A stretch of DNA of 64,000 nucleotides from contig NC_092800.1 in assembly GCF_918797505.1 (NCBI RefSeq), positions 8,582,631 through 8,646,630 on the forward strand. Reading direction: 5' to 3'. The notes beneath the pieces are model-generated. The model had not been told where the DNA came from. It searched no databases and saw only the letters and a program-made list of their open reading frames with translations. Below are positions 11,962 through 22,443 of the stretch, in pieces. Each line of letters starts with the position of its first letter. Within the stretch, counting starts at the first letter, position 1. The stretch comes from Bemisia tabaci. Lineage: Eukaryota > Arthropoda > Insecta > Hemiptera > Aleyrodidae. A program made the position numbers and the translations under genes.

Positions 11962-13088
11962 GAAAAGCCTTGGTGTAGAAGGTAGCCTCGGGACCCTGCA
12001 CAGATCAAGGATCAAGGAGCGAATTATTCCGCAGGGCTTTTTTTTAAAATTTGGCTCAAAAAGGCCCCCAGGCAAGGTTTATGAATGGGTCATTAAACCT
12101 TTATTTGCCTTTATTACCTACCTTTATTGCGTATTTTTGGAGCTAAAATTCCGGAAAGACGAGCTTTTGAAAAGTCGGAAAAAAGCTTTTAAAAAGTTAA
12201 AAAAATTCGGAGGAATTACAAACGGGCCGGAATGGCGGAAAAATGGTGGAAGTGATGTATTACGGCAGTTAAATCGCTATCCCTCTTATTTTCCACTGAT
12301 GTTTGGTAAAATAAAACGTATTTTAACGTGAAGTAGTTTCATGAATGAGATTCAGTTCTTTGATTCTTAAGATATAGTTTCAACTTTTCTATTGTTTTCA
12401 TGTACAGGGAGTAGAAAGACATTTCAACCGAAGATTTTTCGTAGAAGATTTTCGTAGATTTTCGACATTTCGTAGAAGCCCATGGTCGCTTCTGATTGGT
12501 GCCGGATGACATCATTCGGTTCGGCACGAAAGCGGGGCGTATTCAGTTTGCGGAAAAGGTGCGCTTTTTGAACTGCATACTTCTCAATATCCGATTTTTT
12601 TTCGCGGTTTCAATGTACGCATCGTGTTCTACGCGTCATTTACCTTTAGAAAACTATATTTGCGCAAGTCGAAATTCGTTCATGGTTTAGTCTAGATCTA
12701 TTAAAGCACTACGCAATATGTTTCCTCTCTAAAATGTCACAAAAAGAAAGAATCTTACATCTGGAAGTCTGGTAACCCCCGCCGATCTGATCGAGAAAGT
12801 TGACCCAATCTACCCACGGAAATTCGCCCGGTGTCACCGATTCTCGAGATTCACCATCGCCCGAGCTTGCACCGCTGGCCAATGAGGAGACCGGAGAAGG
12901 CATCGATTACCCCTTTTGAAGACCTCAATTTGACCGTGTAATTCGTGCCCAGCAATCAAGACTCAATGAACAGAGACGGTTAGACGCAACCGTCAAAAGA
13001 TGCGAGTTAGTGGTTAGTGGTTAGCGGTTCGGTGGCTTGAATAGAATTCGATCTTGGGGCTTCGACTGGTCGCAAAACGTATCCCCGG
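11962..13088. other. Unassigned intergenic DNA
   Basis: An open frame from 11867 to 12331 starts inside F and shows no recognisable protein. The rest holds nothing identified. Confidence 0.5.
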
Positions 13089-13240
13089 TCGCACTTTCAA
13101 AAGTTGGCAACACTGATTTCCCTCTATTTAAATGTATGTAAAACAATCGATTCTTGATAAGGCAGCTCGCTTCACCTGTAATCGATATTTTCAATGGATT
13201 TAAATGGAGGAACAACAATGTTGCCAACTTTCAAGAATCG
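13089..13240. mobile_element. Family K MITE (~150 bp)
   Basis: Inverted ends CTTTCAAAAGTTGGCAACAC and CAATGTTGCCAACTTTCAAG. The interior has TTTAAATGTATGTAAAAC, which is the uninterrupted version of the site broken by J at 61887. Confidence 0.65.
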
Positions 13241-13504
13241 TCACTAAGCATTATTACTGATGCGTCTCGATTCTGATTGGGCTACGGGTGGCTGAGAATA
13301 TAGTGCTGTCGCGACATACTGGAATTGCTCCCCAAACAAGACGCCTTTTCAGTGAATTTTTGCGCGGAACGCGTTTCCGAGCTTTAAAATGCTCAAAACT
13401 GTTTTTTGACCGAACAAAAAAAGAGGCTTAAAATTGAAGTTGCGTGAAAAGAACGCTTCTCATAGGTCGGAAGCTTTTGGCGTCATATAAGGCGCTGACC
13501 CACA

Positions 13505-13562
13505 CTACGGTGTCAAGGAAGATCGCCGTATGAGCCTCCACAAAGACGTGCTAATAAATATT

Positions 13563-13615
<53 letters not shown>

Positions 13616-13680
13616 GCCTCCAGACGTTGCCAAAGTTCCGTTGATGAATTACAAATTTTCCGAAAACCTGTGAAAATTTG
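13505..13680. mobile_element. Family A MITE fragment, interrupted
   Basis: Left terminus and about 60 bp of interior (GATCGCCGTATGAGCCTCC, then AGACGTTGCCAAAG). Split by a poly-A insert and then truncated by the B element that follows. Confidence 0.65.
13541..13614 (+). mobile_element. Ultra-short retroposed LINE tail with 50-A tract
   Basis: About 23 bp ending in GTGCTAATAAATATTC is followed by 50 A (13564-13613). AGCCTCCA is duplicated on both sides (13533-13540 and 13615-13622). Polyadenylation signal AATAAA, poly-A and an 8-bp duplication together indicate target-primed insertion of an almost totally truncated LINE, inside a family A copy. The same tail recurs at 14348. Confidence 0.8.
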
Positions 13681-13936
13681 GACCGCGTTAAGCATAAAGG
13701 AACCAAGACACATAAGCTTTCTCCAAATTCAATGGCAATGCAGTGTAATTTCTTGGAGGAGAACGTTTGTGCGGATTTGTTTGAATTTTTTTAAAGAATT
13801 TGCTTCGCTCTTTGCGGAAAATTCACTTAAATTTACACAAAAATCCGCACAGCCGTTTTCGAGTAAAAAATAAAAGTGGCCAATTAAATTTGACAATAGC
13901 TGATATGACTTGGTTCCTTAAGGAAGAGTGCTGTCC
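13680..13936. mobile_element. Family B MITE
   Basis: About 257 bp. Ends GGACCGCGTTAAGCATAAAG and TTCCTTAAGGAAGAGTGCTGTCC. Interior words (TGTGCGGATT, GAATTTGCTTCG) are shared with the copy at 19760-20012. Confidence 0.75.
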
Positions 13937-14347
13937 GTGATAAGAACCTCTAAAAGATGAGCGGACATTTTCGATCACCGCCCATCACCATCGATATTTC
14001 CGCAGATTGTCTCAATCAAATTTCCAGCTTTTCGGTTTCAGATTCAGGAAAAAAAACAGTGTTGTATTTGATTAATTTTTCCAGAGCGAGAAAAAATATT
14101 ACCAATAAAGCTCACTTTTGAAATTAAATCGGCAATGCCGTTGCGGAAGCACAGAACAAATAGCCGGTTTTAATTGAATGTTCGATGTTGTCCATTCGTA
14201 TTTGATTAACAGTTGTAACAGTTGTAACAGTTTGTTGTACAGTTGTTGTTGTTGTTTCCCCAGCGTTAATGAAAAATCGGTGAATTTCTTTCAAAAAGCC
14301 GGCAATACCACGAATCGGCATTTTTGTTCGCAGCTCAGTGTACGTTC
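13937..14347. other. Unassigned; short GTT/GTAACA repeats
   Basis: A GTT/GTAACA-rich microsatellite lies at 14210-14252. No gene was recognised. Confidence 0.5.
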
Positions 14348-14398
14348 ATTTGTTTGTACGAAGATGTGCCAATAAATATTCAAAAAAAAAAAGAAAAA
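14348..14398 (+). mobile_element. Second ultra-short LINE tail
   Basis: About 34 bp ending GATGTGCCAATAAATATTC plus an A-rich tail, flanked by GTACGTTC on both sides (14340-14347 and 14399-14406). Same 3' end as the insert at 13541. Confidence 0.75.
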
Positions 14399-14406
14399 GT
14401 ACGTTC

Positions 14407-15749
14407 TCGCCTTTTCCCCCTCTATTGTCGCGATCGAAGATACTTCTTAGGAGTTTCACCCAACGATGAGGTTTTTCCTGTGGAATGGTGAATTATTGAA
14501 TGATCTCAATTTTTAACCAAAAATCAAAACACAACAGTTATTTGTGTTTGACTCATGTCGGCTGTGTTGTCAGCGAAGTTGGCATCAACCAAAGTTCATT
14601 TACGAAAGAGCAGAATATTAGATCAAAATGAAGAAGTTTTTTTTTTACAAATTTTTAAAAAAAATTACTAAAATTTAAAAAACTTAAAATTGAAGAAACA
14701 TTGAAATACTTAAAATAAAATTCACCAATTAAATACAATTATATTAAAAGTTAAATTAAAATCTTAATACAAAATTGCTTTATACAGTTTTGATCAATGT
14801 ATTAATTTTTTTATGTACTTTCTTTTGTTTCAGGTGAGTATCAACTATTTTTACCTGACAGACTTCCTGGCACTAATTTCGTAAGTTTGTTTAAGCAGCT
14901 TTAATAGTCTTCAGTCAGTGAATTTCAGGGGGAAAAAAAACCTTGAAGAACGCCATCACATGGTCACATACTTAAAAGTATAAAAGCACTACAACCGAGC
15001 AGAGTTAATTTAAAGTCAAATTTTTTCGGGATTTTTGAGTCATAATCCAAGAGTGACAACTCTTCTTTTTTTTTAAAAAAAATAAAGAAGTAATGCAATG
15101 GTTGTAAAAAAAATGAGAGGTATCTGTTTTGACTTCCAATCTCTTCTTATCAATCTTTTTAAAGTCAATCCATTCTGTTTCTCTCTTTTGGACCACCCCT
15201 ATCCTGTTCTTGTACTGCTACCTAGCTCCTTGTTCCTTGTCGTTTTCCGGCCAACTGGGGACCCCCTGATTTCCCAGGGGACCAGTCCACCTCTGATACA
15301 CGCTTGATACGAATAGCTCCCCTGAAATTCGCTGCATGCCATGCACCTAGGTCCCTTTTCCCGCTCGGACGGTCACGTGGGATTAAATCAAGTATATTTG
15401 GAAAGCCATCTAGACGAGACCGATCTCATTTATTTCGAGTCTTTTTACATCGAACGTCGCAAGTGGCCCACTCCCTACATCGAGAAAGACAGAATTTTCA
15501 TAAGCCCATGCAGTGAAACTTGGGAGGGAAGAATATTCGCGTGTCATCGGATTAGACATAATGTTGCAACGCCTTAAAACAATTAGAAATCAAACTTAAT
15601 GATAGAAAGTAGGAGGTAGCATACAGACTTCATCGGACCTGACGCTGAAAAAATCACTTAACTTTGAAGTCCAGAATTTCTTAATCTCAAGAACTGACTT
15701 AAAAACTAAAGGTAATCGAAACAGAGGCAATATATTTCAGAGACAGTGT
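14407..15749. other. Unassigned intergenic DNA with one protein-like frame
   Basis: Very A/T-rich at 14635-14780. A plus-strand frame at about 15326-15577 (YLESHLDETDLIYFESFYIE in its middle) has balanced amino-acid use but no recognised domain and no clear splice sites. It could be a decayed exon or chance. Confidence 0.35.
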
Positions 15750-16336
15750 ATTAACTAGAGTACCTATTTACGGGAGTGTATTGCCATCTCTGTGCCGCTT
15801 CCTGATTGGTTAATCAACCCATGGGCAGGCTTTCCACGGGGGCTCTCTTGTGGTCCAATGTAAACAAACTCTATCGAGAGAAATTTGTATTATCGTGTGA
15901 GGAATGAATGATAATCACACTAAAAGTGTAATTTTCCGGCAAAAAATATATCCATCATAGTTTGTCCTGAACTCAATTCAGATGGTGGATGTAAGAGAAT
16001 TTGTATCATGTCTAAAATTCTGTCGTCAGTTTGTCTGTTTACATCAGGCCAAACCAGGAGCGGATAAGCAACTATGAGAACTCGCCCACCAATCAGAGAA
16101 CTGCTCCTTTTCAGTGGCGTGGCGTGCTTTGCGATCTATCGATTTTTCCCCATTTGAAGCCGTGGTAAATAATCGATTATTAAGGTGTTCGCTGCGAACA
16201 CCCTGTTTATCGATACTTTTCCATAGGTTTAAATTGTCGATCAATCGATATATCGCAAAGCACGCCACGCCACTGCTCTTTTTGCTGTTGTAAAATGTTG
16301 CGGATGGCAATACTCTCCGTCCATAGTTACTGCAGT
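15750..16336. mobile_element. Inverted-repeat element containing a nested E copy
   Basis: The left end has ACGGGAGTGTATTGCCATC at about 15771 and the right end GATGGCAATACTCTCCGTCC at about 16304, in inverted orientation. The E element at 16112-16275 interrupts it. Confidence 0.6.
16112..16275. mobile_element. Family E hAT-type MITE
   Basis: Complete: CAGTGGCGTGGCGTG at the left and CACGCCACGCCACTG at the right. Flanks CTCCTTTT and CTCTTTTT agree at 7 of 8 positions, an aged 8-bp duplication. Confidence 0.85.
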
Positions 16337-16470
16337 AATACATACAATCGAATGAGGCAGAAGTTAAATTCCAAGGTCAACACTATTTTTTGCTTAATGA
16401 TGACTGATTAGTGTCGGGGCGAGCACTCTGCGAAGGCGAGTTTTCGCAGATTGTTTACTAGACCAACAAT

Positions 16471-16725
16471 TCGTCATCTCTCGGCCAAATCATTACAAGC
16501 TCCATGCGACGTTTCAAAATCTCCGTCTCCATTTTATTTTTTTACAGAAAAATTGATGGTTTACTCTGTTTGAACATTTCACTGAATTTTATCGGCAGCA
16601 CCTAGAGTATATAGTGAAATTTTCGGACAGCCTCGTTGAACAATATCTCTGTAGAAAAATAATATGGCAGCGGACATTTTGAGACGTCGCATGACGCTTG
16701 TGATGCTTTGGCCGGAATGTGACAA
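16471..16725. mobile_element. Family R MITE
   Basis: Left TCGTCATCTCTCGGCCAAAT; right part ATGGCAGCGGACATTTTGAG ... GGCCGGAATGTGAC. Inverted arms resemble those at 27391 and 34977. Confidence 0.7.
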
Positions 16726-16965
16726 ACTGCACAACATTTTGGTCATGTTATTGTTTCTGCTTTGACTTCCGAGCATAACTGCCACGCTAAGGGAGATAGC
16801 GACTTGGTATTTCTAAACTAGATTGTCTTTGTGTGATGCTTTGGCCGGAATGTGACAAACTGCACAACATTTTGGTCATGTTATTGTTTCTGCTTTGACT
16901 TCCGAGCATAACATCCACACTAAGGGAGATAGCGGCTTGGTGTTTCTAAACTAGATTGTCTTTGG
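16700..16965 (+). repeat. 133-bp tandem duplication
   Basis: GTGATGCTTTGGCCGGAATG starts at 16700 and again at 16833; the units differ at a few positions only. The duplication captured the right end of the R element. Confidence 0.85.
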
Positions 16966-17134
16966 TTGCAAACTAAGGGTGACTTCTTTGACTTTTTCAT
17001 TTCCGACAATCTTGAAACATCGAAGTAACTTGGTCGTAAACTGATCGTAAAACTACGGGTTTACGCGCCGCTCTGTGGCGTCCGAGTAACTTATTTCAGG
17101 CAGCGTGATTTATTTCCGTTATTTTGTAACTATG

Positions 17135-17356
17135 TTAAAAGACCGGAGCATCATCGGCCCCTTGCGGATTGTATTGTCGATGTCGTTTTCGTTTTACAAC
17201 CGGAAACGATGAAATGTACGCAATATTTTCAATGAAGTTATTCATGCACGAATGTCTTTCTCGTAATGCGATGTCACCATATTTATTTCGCAAACCGTGG
17301 ATCGTATTCGATACGTCAAACAGGTGAGACTGTATTGATATCGATTGGTTCAACAT
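17135..17356 (-). CDS. Small open frame, possible coding exon, unknown product
   Basis: 73-codon minus-strand frame from ATG at 17356 to TAA at 17135, in a stretch (16966-17747) without recognised repeats. The product would be mixed in composition and basic near its C-terminal third (VVKRKRHRQ). No signal peptide, membrane segment or known domain was recognised. The plus strand has CAGGTGAG at about 17319, so overlapping splice signals exist by chance or otherwise. This is no more than a candidate: the codon pattern looks less repetitive than other frames here, but chance cannot be excluded. Confidence 0.2.
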   Translation of the reverse strand: MLNQSISIQSHLFDVSNTIHGLRNKYGDIALRERHSCMNNFIENIAYISSFPVVKRKRHRQYNPQGADDAPVF

Positions 17357-17747
17357 GTAAACGTAGCCTCAAAAGTCAATTTGGAAATCTGAGGGATTGG
17401 GTCTTTTGTGATTGATTTTTGATTCTTTTGAGTACCAAATGTAATCATGAAAAGTGAAATAGTAAGGAATTTTCCGATTCTCAACTTTTCCATATTAAAT
17501 CCTAAAATTTTTGTTTGAGGTCATGTTCTATTGTCTTGAACCAAACGATACATCGAGCCAATATCGAATACGACCCATTCAAATAAATGAAAGAGACGAG
17601 AGTACGTAAGCGTTGTGGAAAACTTATGAAAAATTTAATCATGGATCCGTTGCGCTGGTCTCAGAATCGTGTTCTGATGCTCGATTCTTTGTCGATGAGC
17701 TAAAAATATTAAGAGCTTCCCGAACAGCAACTTTCTACGCTCAATAC

Positions 17748-18208
17748 AGTGACACCCTCGGTTTTTTCCACCCTGCTTTCATCCGAGTTACACGTTGAGT
17801 AACATAGAGGCTTGGATACACGCTCAAATTTCGATCAATTTTCGATCAAACGGTGACTGGTGCGCACCATCTACCATCGACACCCTCGGTTTTTTCCACC
17901 CTGCTTTCATCCGAGTTACATGTTGAGTGACATAGAGGCTTGGATACGCGCTCAAATTTCCATCAATTTCCGATCAAATGATGACTGGTGCGCACCATCT
18001 ACCATTTGCGGGTTGCAAAAATTTTATGGTAGATGATGGAACTGTGAGTCTCATCCGTCGATTTACCCATCAATTTAGATAACTCTCGACCGCCATTTTT
18101 GTCATTTTGATCGGAAATTGACGGAATTTTGAGCGTGTATCCAGGCTTTAGCAAATGTGTGTTTCCCTGACTGATAAAAGCAAGGTGAAAGAAACCAAGG
18201 GTGTCACT
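17748..18208. mobile_element. Family X MITE with internal tandem duplication
   Basis: Ends AGTGACACCCTCGGTTTTTT and AAACCAAGGGTGTCACT in inverted orientation. The left 128 bp is duplicated in tandem (17751-17878 and 17879-18006). Confidence 0.75.
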
Positions 18209-18655
18209 ACCGCGGTGGATGACGTCATAAACTCAATTTTTCAAAGTGCGATATCTCTGTTCTAATGCTCAACGTAGCACTTGCCAAGTTTTGAATTTCT
18301 GCTCTTCCTATAAAATAGAAAAAATTCACGCTCCTTAGCCTAGTGCGGCTTCCTCCTGAAACTTTCAGCTTTGCACGGCTGCAATGAAAGGATTGTCAGC
18401 ATTCGACGTTACATTATATTTTCCATGGTGTCGCCAGTAGCTATAATCCACAACTGAGAAGAGGATTGGGGAGCCACCATTCGACAAGCTCTTTTCCACA
18501 CCACCTTAGGAGAGCCCGATCAGACTGAGGATGCGGTGCTGCTCCTGGAGGTAGAGCTTTCGGCGCGTTTTTTTTAACGTGGTGTCGCCAAGAGCCCTAA
18601 TCCACGGGGGGGGGGGGGGGGGGGCAGGGAGAGAAAACAAACAATTAATACTTAC
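18209..18655. other. Unassigned; diverged 155-bp direct repeat and G19 run
   Basis: TGGTGTCGCCA..AGC..TAATCCAC occurs at about 18425 and 18580. A run of 19 G lies at 18606-18624. Confidence 0.5.
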
Positions 18656-18810
18656 CAACGCTGACGCAGCTCCATCTGTCAGTTTCTTGTCGTTAACAGC
18701 AGCTGTCCCTCAGAAGACGGAAGTAGTGCCCTCATCAACTGATTAACGAGGAGAAATGAAACGGTATCTCACCTTCGGTGCGGGAACGAATCCAGCAGCA
18801 GCAGCAGCAC
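18656..18810 (-). other. Two candidate micro-exons on the minus strand
   Basis: Candidate exon 18773-18810 (38 nt) lies between acceptor CTGTTTCAG and donor GTGAGATACC. Candidate exon 18656-18708 (53 nt) lies between acceptor CGTCTTCTGAG and donor GTAAGTATT. Joined, one frame stays open across both (with CTG/GCT-type repeats in the first). The frame beginning with alanine codons ends after about 20 residues. No protein family was recognised and no transcript evidence is available. See the upstream promoter at 26436-26473. Confidence 0.35.
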
Positions 18811-19010
18811 CTGAAACAGAGAATAAAAAAAGAAAAAAAAAAGAATAGAAAAAAAAAAAAAAAATCGACGATCCCGGTACGGCGGTGTCCACCAGCAGCG
18901 GCAGCAGCAGAGACCTGAAACAGAGAATAAAAAAAGGAAAAAAAAATAGAAAAAAAAAAAAAAAAAATCGACGATCCCGGTACGACGGTGTCCACCAGCA
19001 GCGGCCTCCC
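18806..19010 (+). repeat. ~104-bp tandem duplication with A-rich tracts
   Basis: CCTGAAACAGAGAATAAAAA ... ATCGACGATCCCGGTAC ... CACCAGCAGCGGC occurs twice in tandem. On the minus strand each copy carries a TTTTTATTCTCTGTTTCAG acceptor-like sequence. Confidence 0.8.
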
Positions 19011-19055
19011 CCAACCCCGGCTTCCGGCGTCCAGGTTCCTTTCCCACCTCCTCCC

Positions 19056-19387
19056 TTTTTTTTTTTTTTTTTTTTCTTGCTCGTGGCTTGCTGAGATCCT
19101 CCGGGGCGCAACGCCCCGGAGCCTGCCGTCGCCGGCAGAGGCGCCCGCCGGGACCCCATAAGGGTCCGTTGGGCACCCCCACCCCCGACCCCCCGCGAGG
19201 GGGGTCAAAAAGCCCCCCCTTGCGGGGGGCAAAATGACCCCCCTCGCGGGGGGTCGGGGGCAGGGGCACCCAACGGACCCACGGGGTCCCGACGGGCGCC
19301 CCTGCCGGCGACGGCGGACTCCGGGACGTAACGCCCCGGAGGATCTCAGCAAGCCAGTCGCAGGAAAAAAAAAAAAAAAAAAAAAAA
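19056..19387. repeat. GC-rich foldback bounded by T20 and A23
   Basis: Inverted arms of about 140 bp: TGGCTTGCTGAGATCCTCCG at about 19084 and CGGAGGATCTCAGCAAGCCA at about 19337. The loop side has GGGGTC and GGGGGGC blocks around 19195-19260. The outer flanks are poly-T (19056-19075) and poly-A (19365-19387), also mutually complementary. It is far more GC-rich than its surroundings and has no coding signal. Confidence 0.75.
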
Positions 19388-19430
19388 CCCTACTCCTCCC
19401 CCCGTGATCCTATTCCGAGTCCCGTCCCCC

Positions 19431-19627
19431 CTTGGAAACCCTACTCCGCGATCCTATCTAAACCCCACGAATCCCCCCTCTCCCCGGGAACCCCCTTGGG
19501 AAACCCTACTCCGCGATGCCGCACCCAACCCCACGGACCCCCCTTTCCCCGGGAATACCCTCCTGGGAACCCTCACTTCGCGATCCTTCCCAACCCCACG
19601 AACCCCCCCCCCCTTTCCCCGGGAACC
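19431..19627 (+). repeat. ~65-bp C-rich minisatellite, three units
   Basis: Units start TTGGAAACCCTACTCCGCG, TGGGAAACCCTACTCCGCG and TGGGAACCCTCACTTCGCG (about 19431, 19495, 19563), each with CCCCACG and TTTCCCCGGGAA. A partial fourth lies upstream at 19388-19430. Confidence 0.8.
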
Positions 19628-19759
19628 TCCCCCCTCAGCGAGACCTCCCCCCAAGCCCTGTCTTCTTCCTTCGTTCCCGCTCTGAAACAAACAAAAAAAT
19701 CAAGAATTATTAGTATGATTTACAACAGGTGACAAAACTGGTTTCTTGAATTTTATTTG

Positions 19760-20012
19760 AACCGCGTTCAACAGAAAGGAACCAAGCCACATCAGGTATT
19801 GCCAAATTTAACTGGGCAATTCAATTTTTGACAAGAGAAAATTTGTGCGGATTCTTTTGAAAATTTTAAGGAATTTGCTTCGTTACCATGCAGAAAATTT
19901 ACTGAAATTTGTTCAAACACCCGCACAACTGTTTTCATGCAAAAAATTGAATTGTCCAGTCAAATTCGGCAATAGCTGATGTGGCTTGGTTCCTTTCTGA
20001 TGAACTCGGTCC
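19760..20012. mobile_element. Family B MITE
   Basis: Ends ACCGCGTTCAACAGAAAGG and CCTTTCTGATGAACTCGGTCC; interior as in 13680-13936. Confidence 0.75.
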
Positions 20013-20076
20013 ATTTAGTCCCTCAATAAAGTTCAAAGTTCTCATCCATTATCATCCATTCATTAGTTGCACGGAG

Positions 20077-20196
20077 TTACGCTAAAAGGAACTATGTTGA
20101 ATGCAAATCCCTTGCACATAGTTCTTATCACACTTCTCACGCTAAAAAGAACTATGTGCAAGGGATTTGCATTCAACATAGTTCCTTTTAGCGTAA
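20077..20196. repeat. Perfect 48-bp-arm hairpin (family U)
   Basis: Arms 20077-20124 and 20149-20196 are exact reverse complements, from TTACGCTAAAAGGAACTATG to its complement, around a 24-nt loop. Probably a recent palindromic MITE. A transcript would fold into a long perfect RNA duplex. Confidence 0.85.
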
Positions 20197-20892
20197 ATTC
20201 GTCCAGTTCTCGTCAAAATTTTAATGAAGGCAACATGCCAAAATTAATCAAATTTGGGTCTTATTTTTCAAATTTTAATTTTAATTTAGTTTGATAGGTA
20301 CTGTCTTCGGAGTACATCAATCACAAGTTTGCATTTAGTGTTAGTAACTAAACTGCATGACGCAAAAAGTAACTAATTTTTGAAGCCACTTTAAAAAATC
20401 ACGTATTCATGTAGAACAATTTGTGGCTTTCGTGTTTTCTACTGTGAATCGAAAAAATAATTTCTCTCTGCGTCATGCAGGTAATTACTTTCATTTGAAT
20501 GCACTATTAGTATACCACGGGATCTATACACTTGCAGAACTTGGAGGAATTGCAAATACTTCTCAAATTTTCTTGAGAAACTGAGGGGATTCAAGTTGAG
20601 GATGCAATATACTTTTAAAAAATAATTATCCTTTCAGATGTATAAATGAAAGTAATTAAAAATGGATTAAATTAATAGTACTATTGATGTTATCTATTAT
20701 TTAAATTTCACACAACAAATACACAATTTGGAGGGCACTACTTCCGTCTTCAATGACAAGACTCATCATGCGAACCACTTCCTTCGTTTTTCGCAGACCT
20801 GAAACAAACTAAAAATAAAAAAAGAAATGATTAGTCCTTAACCTAACTTGAAGAGACACATTTTAATGAAATATAGTTGTGATCATACTTAA
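20197..20892 (-). other. Mostly unassigned; one exon-like segment
   Basis: On the minus strand an acceptor (TTTAGTTTGTTTCAG) abuts position 20798, followed by a frame open for about 33 codons (LRKTKEVV, MSLVIEDGSS). No convincing donor was found. GAAGACGGAAGTAGTGCCCT from this segment recurs in opposite orientation at about 18713. Confidence 0.3.
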
Positions 20893-21176
20893 TTAAGGTG
20901 ATTCGATGGATGCTATTTTGTGTCAAAACTACATGCGATTTATCGCATCGATTGGTTCCGTTTTTTCAGCTACTCGTCATTTTTCTCGAATTTTGAGAAC
21001 TCAATTCTGTTGTAAGGAGACCAAAGAATTCACTTACCAACTTTGGCAAACAAGTTCAACGTAATATGGGCGTGGTTTGTTTGGAGAGAAAATATCGCAT
21101 TCGAGTGCAGTTTCCATATCAGTATCCAATGCGATATGTTTCCTCTAGAAAAACCACGCCTTTACTACGTAGAATT

Positions 21177-21753
21177 TTTTTTTTTTTTTTTTTTTTTATT
21201 AAACATATCAACTTCTGTACAGAAATAAGATATTTAGATGTAACTTAAAAATAAATAACGGTTATCGACTGAAAATATATACAATTATACAGACTTTTTC
21301 CTAACTTGGATGCCCTGGGACGAGCATCGCAGAGCCCATAGAGAACGGTATAGTTCCCGGTATCTGCGGTGTCCGACCCCGAACAACCGGAACAGCATTA
21401 TACTAACCACACAGTGATGAGTATAAACCTAACATTTAACAGTGAAATTTGATACCATATACTTTGTACAGGAAAAAGAAAAAGAAAGAAAGAAAAAAAA
21501 GACATACTAAGAATAATACCAAACATATCACTATAGTTTAAAGCCACCCTCAATCAAGGGATTTTACGATGATATATGGGGGTTAATCGGGTACTACGGT
21601 TGCCAGCTCAAAGGGTTTGCGCCTTCTGAGCCTCCGTAGTTCCTCACTGTTATCTAGTAATCTGATGGCTTCCTCATTAGGATGGGCCAAAAGTCGTTCT
21701 TCGTATCTGGTGGCTGTTCGCCGAATTACTGCTCCGACGCTCTCAATGCCGAG
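21177..21753 (-). mobile_element. 5'-truncated LINE insertion with 12-bp target duplication
   Basis: Poly-T at 21175-21197 (poly-A on the minus strand, preceded by TTTAATAAA) and CTACGTAGAATT duplicated at 21165-21176 and 21754-21765. It lies inside the Z element, so it is younger than Z. Confidence 0.85.
21583..21752 (-). pseudogene. LINE ORF2 C-terminal fragment
   Basis: About 56 codons ending at TAA (plus 21583-21585). Visible features are IESVGAVIRRTATRYEERLL, then HPN, then LLDNSEELRRLRRRKPFEL. The H-P-N...LLDNS...LRRL+RR+P-x-(D/E)-L pattern is the usual C-terminus of jockey-like non-LTR retrotransposon proteins (family knowledge). Reverse transcriptase and endonuclease are missing through 5' truncation at 21753. 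The remaining frame has no internal stops, so the insertion looks fairly young. Expression is not expected. Confidence 0.75.
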
Positions 21754-22195
21754 CTACGTAGAATTAGTTTGTAAAAATTGGTAAGTGAATTCTTTAGTCT
21801 CCTGACAACAGAATTGCAATCTCAAAATTCGAGAAAATATGACGAGTAGCTGAAAAAATGGAACCAATCGATGCGGTATATCGCATGTCGTTCTGACACA
21901 AAATATGACGTTCATCGAATCACCTTAATGCGTGGAAACTGATATCTACTTCTACTCTAATGCAAAATCCATTACTTATTTAAAAATCAATGCTGTTACT
22001 TTTTACTTTTATCTTTTTTCTCTCACTAGTTATTCTTTGAGTAATTAATTAGTCATTTTTTGCTTTCCGAATGCAGAATAATTAAACTTTCCTGGTAATT
22101 TGTGGTAAATTAAGCCAAAATCTCTTTTAATATTAAATATAGTAATTGATGTGCGATTCAGTAATCAAAATGCGTCTTTTTGATACTTGCTTAGG

Positions 22196-22443
22196 ATCGA
22201 CTACATTTTGCAATAAGGAACTGCTAGTTCTATCTCATTTTAGAAACAATAGCAGTTTGTTTCCTAATGCAGTTAGGTGCTTTTGTAATAGAGTCAGAAT
22301 TGAACAACATTTTATAATTAGGAACTATAATTTCTGACTCATCGGTAAAAACACTTATGTCCATGAGGAAACTAATAATACATACGTTGTTTCTAAACTG
22401 AGCCAGAAGTTGTAGTTCCTAATTGCAAAATGAAGTCCAATTA
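22196..22443. mobile_element. Family V MITE
   Basis: Subterminal CATTTTGCAATAAGGAACTG on the left and AGTTCCTAATTGCAAAATG on the right. Related by its end to W and to the copy at 59635. Confidence 0.6.

Larger units (their letters stand above)
20893..21928. mobile_element. Family Z inverted-repeat element, split by a LINE
   Basis: Inverted ends TTAAGGTGATTCGATG and CATCGAATCACCTTAA, with long complementary arms (GCATCGATTGGTTCCGTTTT / ATGGAACCAATCGATGCG). TTAA at both borders would fit a piggyBac-type target (inference). A right-end fragment occurs at about 63400. Confidence 0.7.

Noticed and set aside
11867..12331. 154-codon plus-strand frame
   Set aside because: The first third is the F element; the remainder is K/F-rich without a recognisable domain.
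13513..13713. Frame containing a poly-phenylalanine run
   Set aside because: It is the 50-A retroposon tail read on the opposite strand.
18735..19352. Overlapping 138-205-codon minus-strand frames
   Set aside because: They arise from CAG/CTG repeats, poly-T/poly-A tracts and the GC-rich foldback and are open in all three phases. Only the two short splice-bounded segments were kept as candidates.
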